A stretch of DNA of 6,485 nt. Origin: GCA-2718845 sp913041905. GTDB taxonomy: Bacteria; Pseudomonadota; Gammaproteobacteria; GCA-002705445; GCA-002716945. A model generated the notes under the pieces. That model saw nothing but the letters and a program-made list of their open reading frames with translations. It did not search any database and was not told where the DNA came from. Positions within the stretch are counted from its first letter, which is position 1; each line of letters opens with the position of its first letter. Location of the stretch: positions 1-6,485 of the forward strand of contig CAJWJQ010000045.1 in NCBI GenBank assembly GCA_913041905.1, given 5' to 3'. The position numbers and the translations under genes were made by a program. Positions 1-5,785 of this stretch are shown piece after piece.

Positions 1-1
1 A

Positions 2-892
2 TTAGACATCTTTTTGCGCAAATTCAAATGCATGCTCGAAATGTAAATAAACTGGCTTATCTGAGGTATGCATTAATTTTAAGCAATCATGCTGTGACTT
101 ATATTTTATATTTCCTATTGCTAACGCTCCTATACCAAAGCAACCTGATGAAGAGTTTTTCATTTCCACAATATTATCCATAACACCTACACCGGCTATG
201 CCAGCTGGAGGTACCGCATTAACATCAGCGCATATTTTAAGATTACTAGATGATGCAACTAAATCATCATCCATTAATTGTATGCCAGCTGCACCCGTAT
301 TAAATACTATATCTGAATCTTTAAGTATTGTAGCTTTATCACCATCAACTCCTGCTTGTACTGATTTAGAACCATACTTTTCATTACAAATTTTTACAAC
401 ACCTTCTGTCCTCTCCAAATTTCTTCCAATTAAAATGACATCGTTGCCAGCCTTTGCGCTTATTACTGCAGATGCAGCGCCAACAGGACCTGTTCCACCC
501 AAAATAGCAATTTTCATACCTTTAAAATCTTTTTTAAATTTTTCTTTAAGAGCTTTTTCGGTTATTGCAACCATTCCAGCTGCTGTAGTAAAAGCTCCAC
601 TAGGATCAGCAAATACCGGAACCTCAAATGGTGGGACCATATGTTTTTTTGTTTCATCTAACATATCCATTGCTAAATGAGGATCTCTGCCACCTATGAA
701 TATTGCAGTTCTCTTTAGTGCTGATGGTGATCTTGAAAAAATAGTATCCTGCACTAATGCTTGTACTTCTTCCATAGAAACATTTGTATAAGGAACAACA
801 GATTCCCAACCAGCATCAAATGCCATGTTAGCATCAAAGGGGCTAATATTTTTTTCCGGTGTAATCATGTGCAATAAAAAAGGTTTTTCCAT
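2..892 (-). CDS. mtdB: NAD(P)-dependent methylene-tetrahydromethanopterin dehydrogenase MtdB
   Basis: Cytoplasmic enzyme that oxidises methylene-H4MPT to methenyl-H4MPT with reduction of NAD(P), the first redox step after formaldehyde binds H4MPT. The 296-aa protein is complete and of usual family length. The N-terminus LLHMITPEKNISPFDANMA (6-24) matches the MtdB signature (ILHMLTP..MSPFDVNMA in the Methylorubrum enzyme, from memory). Other family blocks are IFSR (51-54), FIGGRD (65-70), VFADPSGAFTT (93-103), the Rossmann glycine loop GGTGPVG (132-138), ADVNAVPPAGIAG (222-234) and GIGALAIGN (253-261). These distinguish it from MtdA, whose N-terminus differs. The start is supported by a strong Shine-Dalgarno GAGGA seven bases upstream. 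It lies 22 bp after the RFAP synthase gene, so the two are probably co-transcribed. R157 in GRNLER may contact the NADP phosphate. GC content is higher than in its neighbours, but synonymous-site use is similarly AT-rich and the protein is Gly/Ala-rich. Confidence 0.95.
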   Translation of the reverse strand: MEKPFLLHMITPEKNISPFDANMAFDAGWESVVPYTNVSMEEVQALVQDTIFSRSPSALKRTAIFIGGRDPHLAMDMLDETKKHMVPPFEVPVFADPSGAFTTAAGMVAITEKALKEKFKKDFKGMKIAILGGTGPVGAASAVISAKAGNDVILIGRNLERTEGVVKICNEKYGSKSVQAGVDGDKATILKDSDIVFNTGAAGIQLMDDDLVASSSNLKICADVNAVPPAGIAGVGVMDNIVEMKNSSSGCFGIGALAIGNIKYKSQHDCLKLMHTSDKPVYLHFEHAFEFAQKDV

Positions 893-898
893 TAATTT

Positions 899-905
899 GT
901 CCTCA
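899..905 (-). promoter_or_regulatory. Shine-Dalgarno site of mtdB
   Basis: The minus strand reads GTGAGGACAAATTAATG. GAGGA ends seven bases before the mtdB ATG, which is ideal spacing. It is the clearest ribosome-binding site in the window and fixes the mtdB start. It lies in the 22-bp gap after the RFAP synthase stop, consistent with strong independent translation initiation of mtdB within a shared transcript. Confidence 0.8.
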
Positions 906-914
906 CTATTTAAG

Positions 915-1862
915 TTAAGTATATTTTATTTTATGTCCTGTGTTGCTAGGCCTTACAATTTTGTATGATAGGTTATTATACACATTAAATTTATTTTCGA
1001 TAACCTTTATCATTTCTTTTGCGTGTGATGGGGATTCAACAAATATATATGATATTGGCCCCCAGGAGCTTTGACCAATTCCAATATTATCAAATCTCTT
1101 AATATATTTCATAATTTTTGAAATTTGTGGACTTAAAAACATATCCGTCTGTTTTTCTTTATATAGTTTTGATGTTATTTCCTGAAACTCTGTAATATTT
1201 CTAGAAAAATTTGAAAAATCTTTGTAAATAATAGATGGTATAATTCCTCTTATTACTATATGTGAAAGATCAGAATTATGTGAGTTTGATATCTTTTTCT
1301 TAAAAAAATTAGACTCTTTGTTTCCAAATGACCCTCTGAGATTATTATCATTTAATAAAATTATTCTCCAATCTCTAGGAAATTTAGAATGGAATAGGGT
1401 TTCTGGATGCAATCCTTCTTTTTTACAACAATCAACAACAAATCCTCCTTTATTAAAGGTGGCTATTCCAATACCTGATCTCTTTCCTCTTTTAAAAATA
1501 TTTGCGATCTCAGATAATGTCATATCTAAATCAAAAAAATTACTAAGTGCTTTGCCAACTGATAATGTTGTTTGAGAGCCGGACCCTAATCCTACATGTT
1601 CAGGCGCATTTTCTAATATATTTATAGTAAATTTATTAGAAATTTTTTTTAGTTTTATAAATTCGAGTATAGGGTTAATAATTTTTTTAGGTATATTAGT
1701 ATTAAATCTTTTTGATTTTGAAATTGAGACGCATGTATGGAAATAATTTATTGCAATCCCTAAGCTGCCATAAGTATATCCATAATTATTATTGATGCCA
1801 TAAAATCCTAAATGAATTCTAGAAGGGGTAGTAACAATTATCTCTTTTTGATTTTTTTTCAT
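915..1862 (-). CDS. mptG: beta-ribofuranosylaminobenzene 5'-phosphate (beta-RFAP) synthase, H4MPT biosynthesis
   Basis: Catalyses the first committed step of the H4MPT arylamine branch: condensation of a p-aminobenzoate-type acceptor with phosphoribosyl pyrophosphate, releasing CO2 and pyrophosphate. The 315-aa protein has the GHMP-kinase-like fold signatures of the RFAP synthase family: PSRIHLGF (13-20), GSLGIAI (32-38), PEHVGLGSGSQTTL (87-100, the glycine-rich loop), KRGKRSGIGIATFNKGG (124-140), GIGQSSWGP (261-269) and a C-terminal RPSNTGH (304-310). PSRIHLGF together with RSGIG and QSSWGP separates it from ordinary GHMP kinases. The ATG start puts PSRIHLGF about 12 residues in, as expected, but no clear Shine-Dalgarno is visible. 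It is very Lys/Asn/Ile-rich, in keeping with the AT-rich genome. It is divergent from fhcB and upstream of mtdB. The symbol mptG is from methylotroph usage; I am less sure of the symbol than of the function. Confidence 0.93.
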   Translation of the reverse strand: MKKNQKEIIVTTPSRIHLGFYGINNNYGYTYGSLGIAINYFHTCVSISKSKRFNTNIPKKIINPILEFIKLKKISNKFTINILENAPEHVGLGSGSQTTLSVGKALSNFFDLDMTLSEIANIFKRGKRSGIGIATFNKGGFVVDCCKKEGLHPETLFHSKFPRDWRIILLNDNNLRGSFGNKESNFFKKKISNSHNSDLSHIVIRGIIPSIIYKDFSNFSRNITEFQEITSKLYKEKQTDMFLSPQISKIMKYIKRFDNIGIGQSSWGPISYIFVESPSHAKEMIKVIENKFNVYNNLSYKIVRPSNTGHKIKYT

Positions 1863-1946
1863 AACTATGTTTACAAATATTTACTGGACTATATTTTATA
1901 CCTTTTGGGTATAAAGTGATATCGTTATAATGTAGAATATAGCGAT
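1863..1946. promoter_or_regulatory. Shared divergent promoter region between the mptG-mtdB and fhcBADC operons
   Basis: This 84-bp gap is the only place for promoters of both operons. For fhcB the best -10 is TATAAT (1926-1931), with a poor -35 at TTGGGT (1905-1910, 15-bp spacer); the resulting leader would be only about ten bases. An alternative upstream plus-strand promoter is TTTACA (1870-1875) with TATTTT (1892-1897, 16-bp spacer). On the minus strand TATAAAAT (1900 down to 1893) is a plausible -10 for mptG with no convincing -35. The region also holds two inverted repeats, listed separately. That it is a divergent promoter follows from gene layout; the exact hexamers are inference. Confidence 0.6.
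1895..1915. repeat. Perfect 8-bp inverted repeat, candidate operator
   Basis: TTTATACC at 1895-1902 and GGTATAAA at 1908-1915 are exact reverse complements separated by five bases (TTTTG). The left arm, read on the minus strand, is the candidate mptG -10. The right arm overlaps the weak -35 of the fhcB TATAAT promoter. A dimeric regulator bound here could act on both operons. It might instead be a chance palindrome in AT-rich DNA, or simply back-to-back promoter elements. Confidence 0.5.
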
Positions 1947-1948
1947 AT
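1919..1948 (+). repeat. 11-bp stem-loop enclosing the fhcB -10 and start codon
   Basis: The arms are ATATCGTTATA (1919-1929) and TATAGCGATAT (1938-1948). They pair over 11 positions with one T/G mismatch, which would be a U-G wobble in RNA, and an 8-base loop. The 3' arm contains the first two bases of the fhcB ATG and the 5' arm overlaps the TATAAT box. As DNA it could be an operator. As RNA, in a transcript starting upstream of 1919, it could sequester the start codon. Seen directly as a repeat; the regulatory role is inferred. Confidence 0.45.
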
Positions 1949-3224
1949 GGCAAGTAGAATAAAAACTAATGCTGAAAAACACATAGTATGCCCTTTTTGC
2001 TCTTTGCACTGTGACGATATTTTGTCAAAATCAGATGGTAAAAAGTACTCAATCTCATCTGAAGAATCTAAAGTATCTGAGGCAAACAAAACATGTCTTA
2101 AAAAAATTGAATCATTTAATATAAATGCAAAAAGTATTCTAACTCCAACTATTAAAAATAAGAAAGTTAATCTTGGTAGTGTTTTGAAATATACTAAACA
2201 AATTTTGAATAAACAAAAAGACGCTATTATTATTAATCATGGTATTGACGTTTCTGGTGTAAGATCAATGCTTAACTTTGCTTTAACCTATAATTGTTCA
2301 ATTGATCACATAAATTCTAAATTTCTATATCAAAATATAGGAATTGTTCAAAGAACAGGTTATATGGCAACTTCTCTAACAGAGGCTAAAAATCGTGGGG
2401 ATGTAATTATAGTATTTGGTAATAATATTCTTTGTAAAACACCTAGATTAATTGAGAAAGTATTAACTCCATCAAATAGTTTATGTACTAATGAAAAAAA
2501 CAAAAAAATAATTTTTATAGGAGAATTTCCTGATAAATTATTAAAAAATTTAAGTAAAAAATACAATACTTCATATATAAAAATGAAGATGGATTATATT
2601 CCTGATTTATTAAATTTATTATCAGATATTGATGGTGTAAAAATTCCAAATATATCAAAAGTATTAGTTGCTAAGATTAAATCTATAATTTATAAATCAA
2701 AATATTTGGTGGCAACATGGTCAGCTTCTGATTTTATAAATTCTAAAAACCCAGATAAAATCATACAATCGATATCACAATTTATATTAGATAGAAACAA
2801 AACATCAAGAGCAGCATGCATGCCAATTTCTGGTTCTTTGGGTGATACAACTTCATCTCAAACGCTTACATGGCTGACAGGATTTCCATCAAGAATAAAA
2901 TATGCGCATGGGTCTTTTGTTCATGATAGAAATATCTATAATAATGAAATTATCATAGATAAGAAAAACACAGATGTTGTTATACATATCTCTTCCTTAA
3001 GCCAAGATAAGATTAAGATTAATAAAGGTTTAAAAAATATTTTTATAGGTCATCCAAACTCAAAATTTACATCTCAGCCTGATGTCTTCATTCCTGTTGG
3101 AATACCCGGTATTGATTACGAAGGAATTATGTTTAGAACTGATAATGTAGTTTCTCTTGCATTAAAAAAAATTAGAGCTATTAATTTACCTACTACTAAA
3201 GAAATTTTAGATGAACTTACCTAG
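1947..3224 (+). CDS. fhcB: Formyltransferase/hydrolase complex subunit B (FhcB)
   Basis: Subunit of the cytoplasmic FhcABCD complex. It is homologous to FwdB/FmdB of archaeal formylmethanofuran dehydrogenase but in bacteria works without the dehydrogenase reaction. In this 425-aa protein the N-terminal CPFCSLHCDD and a later Cys give C15, C18, C22 and C50 (CX2CX3CX27C), resembling the 4Fe-4S motif of molybdopterin oxidoreductases. The family block TSLTEAKNRGDVIIVFGNN (142-160) corresponds to archaeal GEVKNRADVVVYWGCNP. The archaeal CHGP segment carrying the W/Mo-ligating Cys aligns near F126-Q129 and has no Cys here. ISGSLGDTTSSQTLTWLTGFP (294-314) is another conserved stretch. The ATG at 1947 is the only usable start: a stop (TGA 1917-1919) lies upstream and the Cys motif begins 14 residues in. 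It has no Shine-Dalgarno and a very short leader. The stop is nine bases before fhcA. Confidence 0.93.
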   Translation: MASRIKTNAEKHIVCPFCSLHCDDILSKSDGKKYSISSEESKVSEANKTCLKKIESFNINAKSILTPTIKNKKVNLGSVLKYTKQILNKQKDAIIINHGIDVSGVRSMLNFALTYNCSIDHINSKFLYQNIGIVQRTGYMATSLTEAKNRGDVIIVFGNNILCKTPRLIEKVLTPSNSLCTNEKNKKIIFIGEFPDKLLKNLSKKYNTSYIKMKMDYIPDLLNLLSDIDGVKIPNISKVLVAKIKSIIYKSKYLVATWSASDFINSKNPDKIIQSISQFILDRNKTSRAACMPISGSLGDTTSSQTLTWLTGFPSRIKYAHGSFVHDRNIYNNEIIIDKKNTDVVIHISSLSQDKIKINKGLKNIFIGHPNSKFTSQPDVFIPVGIPGIDYEGIMFRTDNVVSLALKKIRAINLPTTKEILDELT

Positions 3225-3233
3225 AGAATAAAA

Positions 3234-4892
3234 TTGAATATTAAACTAGAATCTGGAAATATATTTGATCCACAAAATAATATCTTTAATAAAAAGATGG
3301 ATCTTTATGTTGCTGATGGAAAAATAGTTTCTAAAAAAAATATTAAAGGGGAAATAAATAAAATAATCAACTGCTCCAATAAGATTGTTATGCCAGGAGC
3401 AATTGATATGCATACACACATTGGTGGAGGGAAAGTTAATATTGCTAGGTTAATGTTAGAAGATTTCCATATAGAAAATAACAAAAACTTTGACTCTTCA
3501 TCTATAATAGCTCCCTCAACTATTAAGACAGGTTTAAAATATATAGAAATGGGCTATACAACATGTTTTGAGCCTGCTTTATTACCAGTTAATGCTAGGC
3601 AAGCACATTCAGAAATGGCTGACATCCCATTTATTGATAAAGGCAGTTACGCTCTACTAGGAAATGATGATTTCTTCTTGGATTTACTTCGTAAAAAAGC
3701 AAGTCAATCAATGATCAATGATTATGTTGCATTTATTTTAAATGCTACTCAATCTATAGGTATAAAAGTTGTGAACCCTGGAGGAATAAATGCTTTTAAA
3801 TTTAATCAAAGAGCGTTAAATGTCGATGAGAAATCAAAATATTATAACATCACTCCTCGTGACATTATTTCTAAATTAACTAGATCAATATATGATCTGG
3901 GAATTTCGCATCCACTACATGTGCATTGTAGTAATTTAGGTATTCCAGGTAATTATTTGTCAACAATAGAAACTATAAAAGCGGCAAATAGCTTACCAAT
4001 TCATTTGACACATATACAGTTTCACAGTTATGGCAATAATGGTGATAAAGCATTCTCATCTGCTTCTGTTGAAATATCTAACTTTTTAAATAAAATTCCG
4101 AATCTAACATGTGATGTAGGTCAAATTATGTTTGGTCAAACAGTAACTATGTCTGGTGATAGCATGTCACAATATCGAAATCATAATCACGCGCATCCCA
4201 AAAAATGGATGTGCATGGATATAGAATGTGATGCTGGTTGCGGGGTTGTACCTTTTAAATATAAAGATAAAAGTTTTGTAAATGCATTGCAGTGGGTAAT
4301 TGGTTTAGAAATATTTTTATTAGCAGAAGATCCATGGAAGATTTTTTTAACTACTGATCATCCAAATGGAGCTCCATTTACATCGTATCCTCATCTTATA
4401 AAATTATTAATGGATCGCTCTTTTAGAAATGATATTCTTAAACAACTCCCTAAATCAATTAGGGATCATTCAATACTTCATACATTAAAAAGAGAATACA
4501 CACTAAATGAAATTGCTATAATGACTAGAGCTGCGCCAGCTAGAATATTAGGATTACAAAATAAAGGTAATTTTTCCGAAGGATCAGATGCTGATATAAC
4601 AATTTATGATAAAAATAATAAAGATATAGAAAATATGTTTGCTCACCCTATTATGGTATTAAAAAGTGGTGAAATTGCAGTAGAAAATGGGAAAGTAAAA
4701 AATTATTTATGGGGCAAAACCCAAACGATTAAACCTGAATATGATGCTTCTATTGAGAAAATTTTAAATAAATTTTTTGACAAATATCATACAATGAAAC
4801 TAGATAGCTATATTATCACTGAATCTGAAATGTCTAACTTAATTGGCAGCGAGATAGTAATAAATAAATGTAAATATGAAAGAAAACAATGA
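3234..4892 (+). CDS. fhcA: Formyltransferase/hydrolase complex subunit A, formylmethylofuran hydrolase (FhcA)
   Basis: Amidohydrolase-family, FwdA/FmdA-like subunit that hydrolyses formyl-methylofuran to formate in the Fhc complex. The 552-aa protein is full length. Visible metal-site motifs of the family are HTH (60-62) in GAIDMHTHIGGGKVN, K178 in GIKVVNPGG (candidate carboxylated lysine), H229/H231 in HPLHVHCSN, H257/H260/H264 in HLTHIQFH, and D375 in TTDHPNGAPF. GNFSEGSDADITIYD (446-459) is the usual C-terminal beta-sandwich return of amidohydrolases. The start is TTG. An N-terminal beta strand and FDP motif, then the VADGKI turn, are expected before the HxH, and the first in-frame ATG (codon 22) would remove part of that fold. 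A weak AGAGA-like purine stretch precedes it. The stop overlaps the fhcD start by four bases. Confidence 0.95.
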   Translation: MNIKLESGNIFDPQNNIFNKKMDLYVADGKIVSKKNIKGEINKIINCSNKIVMPGAIDMHTHIGGGKVNIARLMLEDFHIENNKNFDSSSIIAPSTIKTGLKYIEMGYTTCFEPALLPVNARQAHSEMADIPFIDKGSYALLGNDDFFLDLLRKKASQSMINDYVAFILNATQSIGIKVVNPGGINAFKFNQRALNVDEKSKYYNITPRDIISKLTRSIYDLGISHPLHVHCSNLGIPGNYLSTIETIKAANSLPIHLTHIQFHSYGNNGDKAFSSASVEISNFLNKIPNLTCDVGQIMFGQTVTMSGDSMSQYRNHNHAHPKKWMCMDIECDAGCGVVPFKYKDKSFVNALQWVIGLEIFLLAEDPWKIFLTTDHPNGAPFTSYPHLIKLLMDRSFRNDILKQLPKSIRDHSILHTLKREYTLNEIAIMTRAAPARILGLQNKGNFSEGSDADITIYDKNNKDIENMFAHPIMVLKSGEIAVENGKVKNYLWGKTQTIKPEYDASIEKILNKFFDKYHTMKLDSYIITESEMSNLIGSEIVINKCKYERKQ

Positions 4893-5785
4893 TATATAAT
4901 GGTTTAAAAATTGACAATACATTTGCAGAAGCTTTCAATATGAAAGCTAGTAGAATTATTGTTACTGCTGATAATTTAAAATGGGCTAAACATGCCTGTG
5001 ATTCTTTTACTGGTTTTGCGACCTCAGTTATAGCGTGTGGTGTTGAGTCAGGCATTGAAAGAAAATTAAAGAAATCTGAAACACCTGATGGTAGACCGGG
5101 TTATTCAATACTATTATTTTCTATGTCTAGGTCTCAGTTAGAAAAACAATTAGAGACTAGGGTAGGACAATGTATTTTGACATGCCCTACTACCGCTGTT
5201 TTTTCCGGTATAGATGGAGAAGACATTATACCGCTTGGAAAAAATATTAGATATTTTGGAGATGGATACCAAATTTCAAAAAAAATTGGAGGTAAAAGAT
5301 TTTGGAGAATACCAGTAATGGATGGAGAGTTTCTGTGTGAAGAAAGTACATCTAGAGTTTCAGCTATAGGAGGTGGTAATTTCTTAATTTTAAGCAAGAA
5401 TAGAAAATCTTGTCTCGAAGCCTGTGAAATAGCAGTAAAATCAATAGAAAATCAATTAAATGTAATAACACCTTTTCCTGGAGGCGTTGTTAGATCAGGT
5501 TCCAAGGTAGGCTCTAAATACAAAGCTTTAATTGCTTCAACAAATGATGCTTTCTGTCCAACTTTAAAAAGTATTACAGGGAGTACTCTAGCAAATGATG
5601 CCAATTGTGTTATGGAAATTGTTATAAACGGATTAAGCGAAACTGACATTAGTATAGCTATAAAAAAATGCATTCAGAGTATATCTAAATCAAAAATAAA
5701 AAAAGATATCTGTTCAATATCTGCAGGAAATTATGGTGGTAAACTTGGACAATATCATTTCAAGCTTAGAAAAATAATGAAATGA
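4889..5785 (+). CDS. fhcD: Formylmethanofuran(methylofuran):tetrahydromethanopterin formyltransferase (FhcD/Ftr)
   Basis: Transfers the formyl group between H4MPT and the methylofuran cofactor. In methylotrophs the direction is from formyl-H4MPT to methylofuran, feeding the FhcA hydrolase. The 298-aa protein has the usual Ftr length and nearly every family landmark: NGLKIDNTFAEAF (4-16), ITADN-like VTADNLKWA (25-33), ACGVESGIER (49-58), TPDGRPGYSILLF (65-77), GQCILTCPTTAVFSG (93-107), FGDGYQ (123-128), TPFPGGVVRSGSKVGSKYK (194-212), NDAFCPTL (219-226) and ISAGNYGGKLGQYHF (277-291). The ATG overlaps the fhcA stop as ATGA, with purine-rich GAAAGAAAA upstream, suggesting translational coupling. 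Its own stop overlaps the fhcC start in the same way. It is probably soluble and cytoplasmic; no signal or membrane segment is seen. Confidence 0.97.
   Translation: MIYNGLKIDNTFAEAFNMKASRIIVTADNLKWAKHACDSFTGFATSVIACGVESGIERKLKKSETPDGRPGYSILLFSMSRSQLEKQLETRVGQCILTCPTTAVFSGIDGEDIIPLGKNIRYFGDGYQISKKIGGKRFWRIPVMDGEFLCEESTSRVSAIGGGNFLILSKNRKSCLEACEIAVKSIENQLNVITPFPGGVVRSGSKVGSKYKALIASTNDAFCPTLKSITGSTLANDANCVMEIVINGLSETDISIAIKKCIQSISKSKIKKDICSISAGNYGGKLGQYHFKLRKIMK

Noticed and set aside
198..680. 160-codon plus-strand open frame opposite mtdB.
   Set aside because: It is antisense to a confidently identified gene, has no ribosome-binding site and encodes no recognisable domain.
2..892. mtdB is about 40% GC against about 27% for its neighbours, suggesting recent horizontal transfer.
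   Set aside because: Third-position GC in the first 53 codons is about the same in mtdB (12/53) and fhcB (13/53). The excess comes from a Gly/Ala/Pro-rich protein, not foreign codon use.
915..1862. Annotation as a generic GHMP kinase such as homoserine or mevalonate kinase.
   Set aside because: PSRIHLGF, RSGIG and QSSWGP are RFAP synthase signatures, and the H4MPT-pathway context agrees.
2490..2600. A- and T-rich runs inside fhcB that might mark frameshifting or a terminator.
   Set aside because: The reading frame continues intact and no GC-rich stem precedes the runs; they fit the general AT bias and Lys/Asn codons.
1947..3224. FhcB as a working formylmethanofuran dehydrogenase subunit of a methanogenic archaeon.
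   Set aside because: The segment equivalent to the W/Mo-ligating Cys has no cysteine, and the neighbours include MtdB, a bacterial dehydrogenase absent from methanogens.
4834..5673. Short minus-strand open frames opposite fhcD.
   Set aside because: They overlap a full-length conserved Ftr gene and carry no recognisable motif or ribosome-binding site.
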